Source: Nocardioides furvisabuli (GTDB lineage Bacteria > Actinomycetota > Actinomycetes > Propionibacteriales > Nocardioidaceae). Taken from it: 64,000 nucleotides of DNA. The stretch spans positions 62,001 to 126,000 of the forward strand of contig NZ_JAIGQB010000002.1 in NCBI RefSeq assembly GCF_021083185.1, read 5' to 3'. The position numbers were made by a program, and so were the translations under genes. A model generated the notes under the pieces. It saw only the letters and a program-made list of their open reading frames with translations. It was not told where the DNA came from and did not search any database. Numbering within the stretch: the first letter of the stretch is position 1; each line of letters starts with the position of its first letter. Positions 9,571-18,340 of the stretch are shown here, piece after piece.

Positions 9571-10533
9571 TCAGAGCCAGTCGAGGGCGTGGCCGTGGCC
9601 GTGGCTGAGGGCTACCGGCACGCCGTCGAGCGCGGTCACGAAGCGTCCGGGCGGGACCGCGAGGCCACCGGTCACGTCCGGCAGCACGCGTGGTCCCTCG
9701 TTGCTGATCCAGCGGCACCGTCCGGCCGCGACGAGGTCCGCCATCAGCACGTGGAAGCGGCGTCGTCCGGGCTCGTCGAGGTACGCGATGACGGCGGAGT
9801 GGAGGACGACCGGGGTGCCGTGGGGAGCCGCCTGCTCCAGCAGGTCCGGCAGCCGGTCGAGGAGATCGCCGCGCACCAGCAGGGGTGGGTCGGCTCGGGC
9901 CACGTCGATCGCTGCCCGCAGGCGCCGGCGCCGCTCGTCCTGCTCGGGCCAGACCAGGTTCTCCAGCCACGCCGTCGCGTCGGGGTCGGCCACGTCGAGG
10001 GGGTTGAGGTCGATCCCGGCGCGCCAGGTCACCGCCGGGTGCCGGACGGGCACCGGCAGCGCTCCGCCGGCCCGCGCGGTGAGCACCGGCCCGCCGCTCC
10101 CCCGCAGCCCGCCCAGCGGCGGCCACTCGTAGTCGTAGCGCTCGGGGAACAGGCACAGGCCGGCGCTCGCACCGACCTCGACGAGCGCGAGGGGGCCCTC
10201 CACGAGCGTCAGCACGGGCACGAGCGTGGCGAGCCGGCCCACCTCGTTGGTCTGGGTGGCGCGGGCCATGACGGTGGCACGCACGTCCGGCTCCTGCTCG
10301 AGCAGCACCCGGCGCAGGCCGGCGTACGGCCCGGGCGCGGGAGCACCGTGCCAGCGGGCGGCCGCGAAGACGAGGTTGGGCTGGCGCTTGATCGTCGGGA
10401 GCGTGCCCAGCCAGGCCAGCACCTCGGGGTCGTCCGCGACGCCGCGCGCCCACTCCTCGAAGCAGGGCGAGTCGCCGGCCGCGTAGTCGGCGAAGTCGAG
10501 GTACTCGGCGATCACGTCGTCGTGGAGCAGCAC
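9571..10533 (-). CDS. DUF2332 family protein
   Basis: 320 residues matching the DUF2332 family: 'YADFADYAAGDSPCFEEWARG'-type start (here YLDFADYAAGDSPCF), 'LVEVGASAGLCLFPERYDYE', a glycine-rich turn like those of Rossmann folds, and 'VVLHSAVIAYLDEPGRRRF'. The family has a methyltransferase-like fold but no established reaction; substrate unknown. The start is taken as the GTG at 10533 (VLLHDDVIAEY) because upstream codons in this frame run antisense through the next gene. It follows the DUF6886-like remnant by 7 bases. Confidence 0.75.
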   Translation of the reverse strand: MLLHDDVIAEYLDFADYAAGDSPCFEEWARGVADDPEVLAWLGTLPTIKRQPNLVFAAARWHGAPAPGPYAGLRRVLLEQEPDVRATVMARATQTNEVGRLATLVPVLTLVEGPLALVEVGASAGLCLFPERYDYEWPPLGGLRGSGGPVLTARAGGALPVPVRHPAVTWRAGIDLNPLDVADPDATAWLENLVWPEQDERRRRLRAAIDVARADPPLLVRGDLLDRLPDLLEQAAPHGTPVVLHSAVIAYLDEPGRRRFHVLMADLVAAGRCRWISNEGPRVLPDVTGGLAVPPGRFVTALDGVPVALSHGHGHALDWL

Positions 10534-10540
10534 GGCACCA

Positions 10541-10648
10541 TCATGCTCCTGCCTCCGGCTGCTGCGCCGTCGCTGCGACGTGGGGCACGAACCGCTCGAT
10601 CGCGGGGTCCTCGCTGAAGTGCAGGACCTCCCCGGGACGCGGCAGCAC
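10541..10648 (-). pseudogene. Short fragment resembling the N-terminus of DUF6886 proteins
   Basis: A 35-codon frame starting with GTG at 10648, just 1 base after the stop of the preceding gene. It encodes 'VLPRPGEVLHFSEDPAIERF' and then 'VPHVAATAQQPEAGA' before a TGA. The phrase HFSEDP-I-RFVPHVA-TA-QPE is how I remember DUF6886 proteins beginning; the full family continues for well over 100 residues. Here the sequence stops right where the conserved region should continue, so this looks like a truncated remnant, though a genuine micro-ORF cannot be excluded. It is too short to rely on composition. Confidence 0.5.
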
Positions 10649-10649
10649 G

Positions 10650-11348
10650 TCAGCGGGCGGCGTCGAGGGACTCGGTGATGATGACGTCGACGATGCGCGC
10701 CACGCGTTCCTGGCCGAGCTCGGGGACGACCTCGGCGACCCGCCGGGCGATCTCGGCCTCGCGGCGGGGGTCGCGGGCGCCGGTGGGCTTGACGGCCTGC
10801 ACGGCCCGCGTGAGCGCCGTACGCCGGGCGAGCACGTCGCCGAGCAACAGGTCGACCTCGTCGATCATCGTGCGGAGGCAGGCCACCGGGTCGCTGCCGG
10901 GCCACACGAGCCGGATGTCGGGCGCACGCTCCTCGTTGGCCGACCCGTCGGTGCGCTCGAGGGCGACGAAGCCGTGGCGGGCGTAGAAGTCACGGGCGGG
11001 ATGGTTGGACTCGAAGACCCACAGGCCGACGCCGTCGGGATGCCCCGCCAGCACGTCGCGCAGCAGCGCGGTGCCCACTCCCCGGCCCTGCACGCCGGGG
11101 GCGACGTAGAGGTCGTCGAGCCAGGTGGGTGTGGCCCGGGAGTAGCCGGCGACGCGGCCGTCGAGCTCGGCCACGCGGACGTCGTACGCCGTCAGGTCCC
11201 AACCGGCGACCCAGGCGCGCACCTCGTCGTCGGGGTGCACCGCAGGCGGGAACGCCGGACCCGCGGCCGCACGGGCGGCGAGGTGGACCTCGGCGAGTGC
11301 CGGCAGGTCAGCGGCCGTGGCCGGACGCAGGACCGGCTCAGTGCTCAT
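10650..11348 (-). CDS. GNAT acetyltransferase fused to a chorismate mutase domain
   Basis: 232 residues with two domains. Residues 1-150 are a GNAT N-acetyltransferase: '[20 protein letters not shown]' at the start, the acetyl-CoA loop '[18 protein letters not shown]' and '[18 protein letters not shown]'. Residues 155-232 are an all-helical AroQ-type chorismate mutase: '[19 protein letters not shown]', a Lys in 'AVQAVKPTG' and '[13 protein letters not shown]', matching the LR-ID-D-R-K-RE pattern. The ATG at 11348 overlaps the end of the pseudouridine synthase gene by 11 bases. The acetyl acceptor is unknown, and whether the mutase half makes prephenate is untested. Confidence 0.8.
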   Translation of the reverse strand: MSTEPVLRPATAADLPALAEVHLAARAAAGPAFPPAVHPDDEVRAWVAGWDLTAYDVRVAELDGRVAGYSRATPTWLDDLYVAPGVQGRGVGTALLRDVLAGHPDGVGLWVFESNHPARDFYARHGFVALERTDGSANEERAPDIRLVWPGSDPVACLRTMIDEVDLLLGDVLARRTALTRAVQAVKPTGARDPRREAEIARRVAEVVPELGQERVARIVDVIITESLDAAR

Positions 11349-12276
11349 CACGGATGACCTCGAGCGCGTGCGCGAGGTCGTCGGGATAGGTGGACTCGTA
11401 GGTGACGTGGTCCCCGGTCTCGGGGTGCTCGAAGCCGAGGCGCATGGCGTGCAGCCACTGGCGCTCGAGCCCCACGCGCTTGGCGAGGGTGGGGTCGGCG
11501 CCATAGGTCAGGTCGCCGACGCAGGGGTGCTTCAGCGCGCTCATGTGCACCCGGATCTGGTGCGTGCGCCCGGTCTCGAGGTGGACCTCCAGGAGGCTGG
11601 CGAACCGGTGGGCCTCGAGCGTCTCGTAGTGGGTGATGCTGTGGCGACCGTCGCCCATCACGGCGAACTTGTAGTCGTGCTGCGGGTGGCGACCGATCGG
11701 GGCGTCGACCGTGCCGGCCAGCGGGTCGGGGTGGCCCTGCACGAGCGCGTGGTAGGTCTTGTCGACCGTGCGGTGGCGGAAGGCGTTCTTGAGCACCGAG
11801 TAGGCGCGCTCGGACTTGGCGATGACCATGACGCCGGAGGTGCCGACGTCGAGCCGCTGGACGATGCCCTCGCGCTCCTTCGCCCCGGATGTGGAGATGC
11901 GGAAGCCGGCGCCGGCGAGGTGACCCACGACGGTCGGTCCGCGCCAGCCCGGGGACGGGTGCACGGCCACGCCGACCGGCTTGTCGATCACGACGATGGC
12001 GTCGTCGTCGTGGATGATCCGGATGCCCTCGACGATCTCCGCCTTCACCTCCAGCGGGTCGCGCTCGGCCGGGATGGTGACGTCGAGCATGGCGCCGGCA
12101 TGGACCCGGTCGCTCTTGCCGACGTCCGAGCCGTCGACCAGCACGTGGCCCTGCGCGATGAGGTCGGCGGCCTTGGTGCGGGAGAACCCGAACATCCGCG
12201 CCATGGCGGCGTCGACGCGCTCCCCCGCGAGACCGTCGGGCACCAGCACCGTGCGCTGCTCGGTGTGGGTGCTCAT
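11338..12276 (-). CDS. rluD: Pseudouridine synthase, RluA/RluD family
   Basis: Isomerises specific uridines of rRNA (23S positions in E. coli RluD). 312 residues: an S4 RNA-binding domain at the N-terminus ('[19 protein letters not shown]', 'VLVDG'), then the catalytic domain with '[10 protein letters not shown]', the active-site Asp in '[18 protein letters not shown]', and '[18 protein letters not shown]'. The ATG at 12276 overlaps the lspA stop (ATGA). The lspA-rluD pair is conserved in actinobacteria (Rv1539-Rv1540 in M. tuberculosis). Confidence 0.93.
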   Translation of the reverse strand: MSTHTEQRTVLVPDGLAGERVDAAMARMFGFSRTKAADLIAQGHVLVDGSDVGKSDRVHAGAMLDVTIPAERDPLEVKAEIVEGIRIIHDDDAIVVIDKPVGVAVHPSPGWRGPTVVGHLAGAGFRISTSGAKEREGIVQRLDVGTSGVMVIAKSERAYSVLKNAFRHRTVDKTYHALVQGHPDPLAGTVDAPIGRHPQHDYKFAVMGDGRHSITHYETLEAHRFASLLEVHLETGRTHQIRVHMSALKHPCVGDLTYGADPTLAKRVGLERQWLHAMRLGFEHPETGDHVTYESTYPDDLAHALEVIRDEH

Positions 12277-12833
12277 GCGTCGGACTCCCGGGTGCCGTCG
12301 AGGGCGATCCCTCGGAAGGTCTGCAGGATGATCAGCCCGGCTGCGACGTTGATGCAGATGTCGGCGATGTTGAAGACCGGCCAGTTGGGCAGCATCAGGA
12401 AGTCGACGACGTGGCCGTGCAGCGGCTCGGGGTCGCGCACCAGACGGTCGGTGAGGTTGCCGGCGACGCCACCCAGCAGGAAGCCCAGGGCCAGCGCCCA
12501 TCCAGTGCTGGCGATGCGCCGGCTCAGCCACAGGACGACCACGACCGCGACCACGGCGAGGCCGGTGAAGACGATCGTGAAGTCGGTGCCGGTGCTGAAC
12601 GCCGCGCCGGGGTTGAACGTCAGGTGGAGGACGAACCAGTCGCCCAGCAGCGAGATGTCACCGTCGGCGAGCTCGGCGAGCGCCCACTGCTTGGACCCCA
12701 GGTCGAGGGCGTACGTCACCAGCGCGACGGAGGCGAACAGCAGGAGGGCGCGGGGACGTCGACGGGACGGGTCGTCCTGGACTGTGTCGCTGGAACTCAG
12801 CGACGCTCCTCGCGCTGCTTGCATGACAGGCAC
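12273..12833 (-). CDS. lspA: Lipoprotein signal peptidase (signal peptidase II)
   Basis: Cleaves the signal peptide of diacylglyceryl prolipoproteins in the membrane. 186 residues with four membrane helices; family motifs are 'LDLGSKQWA', '[10 protein letters not shown]', '[14 protein letters not shown]' (first catalytic Asp) and 'VVDFLML...FNIADICIN' (second catalytic Asp). The listed ATG at 12833 lies 37 bases inside the upstream DksA-type gene; a CTG at the overlap with that gene's stop or a later start is possible, since the first 20 residues are not conserved. The downstream gene rluD is coupled by ATGA. Confidence 0.92.
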   Translation of the reverse strand: MPVMQAARGASLSSSDTVQDDPSRRRPRALLLFASVALVTYALDLGSKQWALAELADGDISLLGDWFVLHLTFNPGAAFSTGTDFTIVFTGLAVVAVVVVLWLSRRIASTGWALALGFLLGGVAGNLTDRLVRDPEPLHGHVVDFLMLPNWPVFNIADICINVAAGLIILQTFRGIALDGTRESDA

Positions 12834-13591
12834 AGTGTGGCATGGGGCACCGCCATCAACCGATTCTTGCCGATGGGGTTGCCGCAGGAGTCACAGACGC
12901 CGTAGGTGCCGTCGTCGATGTGGGCCAGGGCCCGGTCGAGCTGCCCCAGGGTCTCGCGCTCCTTGGCCAGGACGGTGAGCTCGTGGTCACGCTCGAAGCT
13001 GGTGGCGCCGACGTCCGCCTGGTCGTGGCCCGCACCGTCGCCGGCGTCGCGCATGAGGCGCGCCAGCTCCTCCTCGGCGTGGTCCACCGAGGTCGCCAGG
13101 CGCTCGCGGTGCTCGCGCAGGTCCTTGACGACCTCGTTGAGCTCGGCACGGGTCCAGGCGTCCTCGCCCTCGAGCACGACAAGGGTCGAAGGGGTGGCCT
13201 TGCGGGCCTTCTTCACGGGCGCAGCCTTCTCGGCGGACGCGGGAACGGCCTTGGTCACAGGAGCAGCCTTCGGGGTCGGGGAGGAGGTGGAAGCGGACTT
13301 CGTGGCAGGAGCCTTCTTCGCGGGAGCCGCCTTCTTGGCCGGTGCCGCCTTCTTGGCCGGTGCCGCCTTCTTGGCCGGTGCCGCCTTCTTGGCCGGTGCC
13401 GCCTTCTTGGCCGGTGCCGCCTTCTTGGCCGGTGCCGCCTTCTTGGCCGGTGCCGCCTTCTTCGCGGCGGACTTCTTCGCCGGCGCGGCCTTCTCCTGCG
13501 TGGGGGCCTCGGGCGCGGCGCCGCGGCGACCGATCACCCGCTTGGCAGCGGCCGCGGCAGTGCCGGCCAGGGACTTGCGCGTGCCAGCCAT
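12797..13591 (-). CDS. DksA/TraR-family zinc-finger protein with AAPAKK-repeat tail
   Basis: 264 residues. The C-terminal 110 form a DksA/TraR-like part: a predicted coiled coil around 'LREHRERLATSVDHAEEELA' and a four-cysteine zinc finger 'CDSCGNPIGKNRL...CLSC'. DksA relatives bind RNA polymerase in its secondary channel. The N-terminal half (about residues 25-130) is a Lys/Ala/Pro tail with eight AAPAKK hexapeptides, like a histone H1 tail, so DNA binding is plausible. The tail is encoded by near-identical 18-bp tandem repeats. The ATG at 13591 (MAGTRKSLAG) has a GGAGG about 9 nt before it. Confidence 0.85.
   Translation of the reverse strand: MAGTRKSLAGTAAAAAKRVIGRRGAAPEAPTQEKAAPAKKSAAKKAAPAKKAAPAKKAAPAKKAAPAKKAAPAKKAAPAKKAAPAKKAAPAKKAPATKSASTSSPTPKAAPVTKAVPASAEKAAPVKKARKATPSTLVVLEGEDAWTRAELNEVVKDLREHRERLATSVDHAEEELARLMRDAGDGAGHDQADVGATSFERDHELTVLAKERETLGQLDRALAHIDDGTYGVCDSCGNPIGKNRLMAVPHATLCLSCKQREERR
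13326..13462 (-). repeat. 18-bp tandem repeat within the DksA-type gene
   Basis: About 7.6 copies of an 18-bp unit (plus strand GCCGCCTTCTTGGCCGGT), essentially identical base for base, encoding AAPAKK per unit. Identity at synonymous positions points to recent slippage or gene conversion, so the copy number is likely to vary between strains. Confidence 0.9.
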
Positions 13592-13698
13592 CTCCGAGGG
13601 CCTCCAGCCATGCATCGGGTGTGGCGGGAGCCACACGTGGCAGGGAGGTTAGCCGCTGGGGACGGGGGTTCCAACACTGGCTCGCCGAAATGCGAGAA

Positions 13699-13720
13699 CG
13701 GCCACCCTCTCGGGTGACCG
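13699..13720 (-). terminator. Terminator-like hairpin downstream of divIVA
   Basis: CGGTCACCC-GAGA-GGGTGGCCG on the minus strand pairs over 9 positions with one G-T pair and a 4-base loop; a T-containing stretch follows. It sits 41 bases after the divIVA stop and before the DksA-type gene, so it likely ends the division cluster transcript. Confidence 0.6.
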
Positions 13721-13760
13721 TCCTCCTGTTCACAGGCGTGTGCGAGCCTGCGTGGCCTGC

Positions 13761-14516
13761 TCAGCTCTCGTCGTCGCCGAGCACCGAGCGCAGGCGCTTC
13801 GGCGCGCTCGAGCTGTCGACCGGAGCCTGGCTCTCGCTGCCGTTGGCCAGGGCCTCCAGCTGCTGCGTGAAGTAGGTCTTCAGGCGGGAGCGGTACTCGC
13901 GCTCGAACTGGCGGAGGGTCTCGACGTCGCTGTTGAGCTTGTCGCGCTCCTTCTCCAGGTCACCGAACATCTGCTGGCGACGCTCGGCCGTCTCGGAGTC
14001 GAGCATCTGCGAACGCTGGCGGGCGTCGGCCTCCATGCGGTCGGCCTTGGTCTTCGACTCGGCCTCGAGGCGCTCGGCCTTGGTGCGCGCGGCGCCGACG
14101 ATGCGGTCGGCCTCGTTCTTCGCGTCCTCGACGAGCTCGTCGGCGTTGCGCGTGGCGATCTCGAGCAGGCGGGCTGCGGCGTTGGACGCGTCGGCGATGT
14201 TGCTGACGCGAGCCGTCTGGACCGGCGCGGCGGCAACGGCCGCCGGGGCGGCGCGCTCGGGCTCGGGCTCCGGCTCGGGCTCCGGCTCCGGCTCGGGTGC
14301 CGCCGGCGCGAACGACGTGGTCGCGGGTGCAGGAGCGGACGCACCGGACTGGGCGGCGGAGAGCTTCGACCGCAGGTCGTCGTTCTCCTTGGTGAGCCGC
14401 GCGAGCTCAGCCTCGACCTCGTCGAGGAACTGGTCGACCTCGCCCATGTCGTAGCCCTCACGGAGGCGTACGGGCGTAAAGCGCTTGTTGCTCACGTCCT
14501 CAGGCGTCAGCGGCAT
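13761..14516 (-). CDS. divIVA: DivIVA/Wag31 polar growth and division protein
   Basis: Coiled-coil scaffold that marks cell poles and directs peptidoglycan synthesis in actinobacteria. 251 residues: the N-terminal DivIVA domain 'MPLTPEDVSNKRFTPVRLRE' and 'GYDMGEVDQFLDEVEAELA', then a linker rich in Pro/Glu ('PEPEPEPEPEP' type), then a long second coiled coil to about residue 220. The ATG at 14516 is the family start; an upstream TTG at 14528 is in frame but not conserved. In M. tuberculosis the homologue is phosphorylated by Ser/Thr kinases; a PASTA kinase is encoded at 50.6 kb. Confidence 0.95.
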   Translation of the reverse strand: MPLTPEDVSNKRFTPVRLREGYDMGEVDQFLDEVEAELARLTKENDDLRSKLSAAQSGASAPAPATTSFAPAAPEPEPEPEPEPEPERAAPAAVAAAPVQTARVSNIADASNAAARLLEIATRNADELVEDAKNEADRIVGAARTKAERLEAESKTKADRMEADARQRSQMLDSETAERRQQMFGDLEKERDKLNSDVETLRQFEREYRSRLKTYFTQQLEALANGSESQAPVDSSSAPKRLRSVLGDDES

Positions 14517-14624
14517 GACCTCACCCAAACTTTCACGATCGATATCACGGTGGCTCTGCTGTCAGGAGACAATAGCGCCCGGGGATCCACGGGGCACAGT
14601 GACCCGTGTGGCGGATGGTTCAGC

Positions 14625-14921
14625 CTAGGCCGACAGGAAGAGAGTGGCGACCACCCTCAGCAGCAGCCAGGCTGTGACGAGCACGAGGATGAAGCTCAGG
14701 TCGAGGGCGACCGAGCCGATCCGCAGCGGCGGCACCACGCGGCGCAACGCCATGATCGGCGGGTCCGTCGCGGAGTAGACACCTTCCAGCGCCACGAGCA
14801 GGGGACCACGGGGCTCCCACTGCCGCGCGAAGACCTGGACCCAGTCCACGATGAACCGGATCCAGAGCAGTGCGATGAACAGGTAGAGGGCGACGTAGAG
14901 GGTGAGGCCGAAGTAGTACAC
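14625..14921 (-). CDS. yggT: YggT family membrane protein
   Basis: 98 residues with two hydrophobic segments (about residues 5-25 and 70-95) around the conserved loop 'WIRFIVDWVQVFA' and 'ATDPPIMALRRVVPPLR', diagnostic of YggT. The cellular role is not settled; the gene sits between sepF and divIVA in most actinobacteria, which implies a link to division or envelope growth. GTG start at 14921, 15 bases after the sepF stop. Confidence 0.9.
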   Translation of the reverse strand: MYYFGLTLYVALYLFIALLWIRFIVDWVQVFARQWEPRGPLLVALEGVYSATDPPIMALRRVVPPLRIGSVALDLSFILVLVTAWLLLRVVATLFLSA

Positions 14922-14935
14922 GGGTAGAGACTGCC

Positions 14936-15421
14936 TCAGCTCTGGTTGAAGAAGCCGTCCTCGGCGATCCGCTGCTTGTCCTCGGCCGAGACCGCGACAT
15001 TGGGCGGCGAGAGCAGGAAGACCTTGTTGGTCACGCGCTCGATCGTGCCTCGGGTGGCGAAGATGAGGCCGGCGGCGAAGTCGACGAGGCGCTTGGCGTC
15101 GTTGTCGTCCATCTCGCTGAGGTTCATGATCACGGGTGTGCCGTCACGGTAGTTCTCACCGATGAGGCGGGCCTCGTTGTAGTTGCGGGGGTGCAGGGTG
15201 GTGATGCGGCTCAACTCAGCCACGACTCCTGTCTGGACCGGCGCCGGACGACGGCGCTCGGCGAGGTCGGACACGGGGGCAGGGCGACGCTCGCGCGTGA
15301 CCGGACGCTGGTCGACAGCCTCCTGGGTCGTCGTCTCGGTGTCGCCGTCGTAGTCGTCGTAGTGGCCCGTGTCCTCGAGCAGGCCGAGGTACTCGCCGAT
15401 CTTGCGCATCGCGCCGCTCAT
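14936..15421 (-). CDS. sepF: Cell division protein SepF
   Basis: FtsZ-binding membrane anchor of the Z-ring. 161 residues: the N-terminal amphipathic helix '[11 protein letters not shown]', an acidic and Pro/Arg-rich linker, and the SepF domain with '[20 protein letters not shown]', '[20 protein letters not shown]', '[20 protein letters not shown]'. The ATG at 15421 has a GGAGGAT ribosome site 7 nt upstream. In actinobacteria lacking FtsA and ZipA, SepF is the main membrane tether, consistent with no ftsA in this cluster. Confidence 0.95.
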   Translation of the reverse strand: MSGAMRKIGEYLGLLEDTGHYDDYDGDTETTTQEAVDQRPVTRERRPAPVSDLAERRRPAPVQTGVVAELSRITTLHPRNYNEARLIGENYRDGTPVIMNLSEMDDNDAKRLVDFAAGLIFATRGTIERVTNKVFLLSPPNVAVSAEDKQRIAEDGFFNQS

Positions 15422-15482
15422 GAGACAGATCCTCCGGTAGACCGGGCGCCCGGGTCCGGGCGCCGCTTGACTGATGTGGACA

Positions 15483-16184
15483 CTACTTGACCGCGGGCCT
15501 CTCACCGAGGACCGCGGACCCGACACGCACGTGTGTCGCGCCGTGGCGGATGGCTTGCTCGAGGTCGCCGCTCATCCCCGCGGACAGCACGGTGGCGTCG
15601 GGGTGGGCCTCGAGGAAGGTGGCGCGGATCCGCGCCAGGCGCGCAAAGGCCTCCGCGGGGTCCTCCCCGAGCGGCGCCACGGCCATCAGCCCGCGCAGCC
15701 GCAGGTCCGTCGACTCCCCCACCGCGTCGGCCAGCGCCGCCAGGTCGTCGGGGTCGACACCGGCACGGTGACCCGCCCCCGGCGGGTCGAGGCTGACCTG
15801 GAGGAGCACGTCGACCTGCTGCCCGCGCGCACCGGCGCCGCGCGAGAGCGGCGTGACGAGCTTGCGGCGGTCGAGCGACTCCACCACGTCGGCGTACGAC
15901 GCCACGGCCGCGGCCTTGTTGGACTGGAGGCCTCCGATGAAGTGCCAGCGCAGGCCCAGGTCCGCGCACTCGCGCTCCTTGGCCTCGGCCTCCTGGTGGC
16001 GGTTCTCGCCGACGTCGGTGACGCCGAGGTCGGCCAGCAGCCGCACGTCGGAGGCGGGGAAGAACTTGGTGACCACGACGAGCGACACGTCGTCGTCCGG
16101 TCGCCCGGCCTCGGCGCAGGCATCACGGATGCGACGGCGTACGTCCTCGAGGCGGGCGGCGACCTCTTCCGCGCGGGCGCTCAC
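15483..16184 (-). CDS. yggS: PLP homeostasis protein, YggS/PROSC family
   Basis: Single-domain alanine-racemase-fold protein that binds PLP and balances vitamin B6 pools; no enzymatic reaction is established. 233 residues with '[20 protein letters not shown]' (the PLP lysine is the K of VTK), '[11 protein letters not shown]', '[13 protein letters not shown]' and '[11 protein letters not shown]', and a C-terminal '[20 protein letters not shown]' that binds the phosphate. The GTG at 16184 shares GTGA with the pgeF stop. Position between pgeF and sepF is conserved in actinobacteria. Confidence 0.94.
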   Translation of the reverse strand: MSARAEEVAARLEDVRRRIRDACAEAGRPDDDVSLVVVTKFFPASDVRLLADLGVTDVGENRHQEAEAKERECADLGLRWHFIGGLQSNKAAAVASYADVVESLDRRKLVTPLSRGAGARGQQVDVLLQVSLDPPGAGHRAGVDPDDLAALADAVGESTDLRLRGLMAVAPLGEDPAEAFARLARIRATFLEAHPDATVLSAGMSGDLEQAIRHGATHVRVGSAVLGERPAVK

Positions 16185-16867
16185 GGGTGGCTCCAGATGA
16201 CGCCGGCGAAGCGGGTGGAGGCAGCGCCGTCGCGCCGGTGGGACGGCCACGAGGTGTCCTCGCGGGTGCAGGCGTCGACGGAGCGGACGTCGGTGATGCC
16301 CGCGGAGGCGAGCTGCGCGCGGACACCGGCCCCGAGGTCGAGCGCCGCAGTGCCCCACGAGGTGGTGGAGCGGGACTCCGGCACGACGGCGGCCACCTCG
16401 TCCTGCAGGTCTGCCGGGACCTCGTAGCAGGCGCCGCACACGTGGGGTCCGATCCAGGCCACGCTCGGGTCCGCACCGTGCGCGCGCAGGCGGGCGATGG
16501 TGGTCGGGACGACGCCGGCAGCAAGGCCGGGGCGCCCGCTGTGCACCGCGGCGATCCAGCCGGAGGCCGGGTCGGCCAGCAGCACCGGGACGCAGTCGGC
16601 AGCCCGCGCGAGCAGGGCGACGCCCGGCTGCGAGGTGACCAGGGCGTCGCAGGTGGGCGCGACGCCCGGGGCCTCGACCAGCTCGACACCGGCACCGTGC
16701 ACCTGGTGCATGAGCACCGGGATCGCGCCGGACTCCTCCGCGACCAGGCGCAGTGCCGTGCCACGGACGGCCGGCTCGGCTGCTTCGCCGAGGCTGAGGG
16801 AGACGTCGGTGAAGGCGACCTCGATCACGAGGTCGCCTTCGATCCGGTCGCGATGGCGCAGGTTCAC
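16181..16867 (-). CDS. pgeF: Polyphenol oxidase/purine nucleoside phosphorylase-like protein PgeF (YfiH)
   Basis: DUF152 family; E. coli YfiH removes misincorporated L-serine from cell-wall precursors and homologues act on purine nucleosides. 228 residues with the metal site residues in 'LMHQVHGAGV' (His), 'AADCVPVLLADP' (Cys) and 'AAVHSGRPGLAAG' (His). The usual 'HAGWRG' is 'HSGRPG' here, a departure next to a ligand but keeping the His. 'GPHVCGACYEV' and a C-terminal 'HRRDGAASTRFAGVI' are also typical. GTG at 16867 lies 4 bases after the ftsZ stop; yggS overlaps at the other end. Confidence 0.9.
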   Translation of the reverse strand: MNLRHRDRIEGDLVIEVAFTDVSLSLGEAAEPAVRGTALRLVAEESGAIPVLMHQVHGAGVELVEAPGVAPTCDALVTSQPGVALLARAADCVPVLLADPASGWIAAVHSGRPGLAAGVVPTTIARLRAHGADPSVAWIGPHVCGACYEVPADLQDEVAAVVPESRSTTSWGTAALDLGAGVRAQLASAGITDVRSVDACTREDTSWPSHRRDGAASTRFAGVIWSHP

Positions 16868-16871
16868 GTGC

Positions 16872-18131
16872 TCACTTGAGGAAGTCGGGCACGTCGAGGT
16901 CGTCGTCGTCGAACTGCACCTGGCGCGGCTGGCGCGGCTGTGCGGGGGCAGCCGCCGAGGACGGGGTGGAGGACTGTGACGGTGCGGACTGCTGGGACGG
17001 GGCCGAGGGGGCGAACGTCGTCTGGGCGGGGGCCGCGGGCCGGCCCTGACCCTGCTGTCCAGCACCCTGGCCGGATGGCGTCGACGGACCTCCGGCCAGC
17101 TGCTGGGCGGCCGCGCGGGTCTGCTCCTGCGTCTGGGCGGGCTGACCCTGGCGCAGCACGTTGCCGTCGGAGCGTCGCTTCGGCATGCCGCCGTCGAAGC
17201 CGGCGGCGATCACGGTCACCCGCACCTCGTCACCGAGCGCGTCGTCGATGGTGGCACCGAAGATGATGTTGGCCTCGGCGTGCGCGGCCTGCGAGACCAG
17301 CGCCGCGGCCTCGTTGATCTCGAACAGGCCGAGGTCGGAGCCGCCGGCGATCGACAGGAGCACGCCGTGGGCGCCCTCGATGCTCGCCTCGAGCAGCGGG
17401 CTCGAGACGGCCATCTCGGCCGCGGCGACCGCACGGTCCTCGCCACGCGCCGAGCCGATGCCCATCAGGGCCGAGCCGGCGTTGGCCATGACGGACTTCA
17501 CGTCGGCGAAGTCGAGGTTGATCAGGCCGGGCGTGGTGATCAGGTCGGTGATGCCCGAGACACCCTGCAGCAGCACCTGGTCGGCCTGCTTGAAGGCATC
17601 GAGGATCGACACGCTGCGGTCGGTGATCGAGAGCAGCCGGTCGTTGGGGATCACGATGAGGGTGTCGACCTCCTCGCGGAGCTGGCTGATGCCCTCCTCC
17701 GCGGAGTTGGCGCGACGACGGCCCTCGAAGGCGAACGGACGGGTCACGACGCCGATGGTCAGCGCGCCCAGCGAGCGCGCGATGCGCGCCACCACGGGAG
17801 CGCCGCCGGTGCCGGTGCCACCACCCTCGCCGGCCGTCACGAACACCATGTCGGCGCCCTTGATGACCTCCTCGATCTCGTCGGCGTGGTCCTCGGCCGC
17901 CTTGGCGCCCACGTCGGGGTTGGCGCCGGCACCGAGGCCGCGGGTAAGCTCGCGGCCGATGTCGAGCTTGACGTCGGCGTCGCTCATGAGGAGTGCCTGG
18001 GCGTCGGTGTTGATCGCGATGAACTCGACGCCCTTGAGGCCGACCTCGATCATCCGGTTGACGGCGTTGACGCCACCGCCACCGATGCCCACGACCTTGA
18101 TGATCGCCAGGTAGTTCTGCGCTGCTGCCAC
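16872..18131 (-). CDS. ftsZ: Cell division GTPase FtsZ
   Basis: Tubulin homologue forming the Z-ring. 419 residues: N-terminal '[19 protein letters not shown]', the GTP signature '[20 protein letters not shown]', T7 loop '[11 protein letters not shown]', then a Gln/Pro/Ser-rich linker of about 90 residues and the conserved C-terminal peptide '[12 protein letters not shown]' for SepF and FtsW binding. GTG start at 18131 (VAAAQNYLA), as in other actinobacteria. It is preceded by a 209-base gap holding its own control region, so it need not depend only on the upstream mur genes. Confidence 0.98.
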   Translation of the reverse strand: MAAAQNYLAIIKVVGIGGGGVNAVNRMIEVGLKGVEFIAINTDAQALLMSDADVKLDIGRELTRGLGAGANPDVGAKAAEDHADEIEEVIKGADMVFVTAGEGGGTGTGGAPVVARIARSLGALTIGVVTRPFAFEGRRRANSAEEGISQLREEVDTLIVIPNDRLLSITDRSVSILDAFKQADQVLLQGVSGITDLITTPGLINLDFADVKSVMANAGSALMGIGSARGEDRAVAAAEMAVSSPLLEASIEGAHGVLLSIAGGSDLGLFEINEAAALVSQAAHAEANIIFGATIDDALGDEVRVTVIAAGFDGGMPKRRSDGNVLRQGQPAQTQEQTRAAAQQLAGGPSTPSGQGAGQQGQGRPAAPAQTTFAPSAPSQQSAPSQSSTPSSAAAPAQPRQPRQVQFDDDDLDVPDFLK

Positions 18132-18211
18132 GGCTCCGGGGCCTTCCTTGAGAGGTGTGCTGAGAAAGTTCTGGTGACGGGTTGCTCGACTGCTGCCCTC
18201 GGGATCCGCGG

Positions 18212-18249
18212 AACCCTAACCGTGAACCTGAGGGTTATAGTTATGTCAA
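18212..18249 (-). promoter_or_regulatory. ftsZ upstream control element
   Basis: The only sizeable gap in the cluster's 3' half (18132-18340) contains an AT-rich patch with the inverted repeat AACCCT-N13-AGGGTT (18212-18236) and, on the minus strand, TTGACA at 18249-18244 followed by TATAAC at 18239-18234. TATAAC could be a -10, TTGACA overlaps where its spacer would be, so the exact promoter is not resolved. Similar AACCCT/AGGGTT blocks precede ftsZ in other actinobacteria as far as I recall. Confidence 0.45.
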
Positions 18250-18340
18250 CCTCGCCTTTCGCTAGACCCTAGGCAGCGGGCACGCCGAAACACCGGTGGA
18301 CACGCCCACCAATCTGGGTGATTCAGCGGGCGGCGGATGC

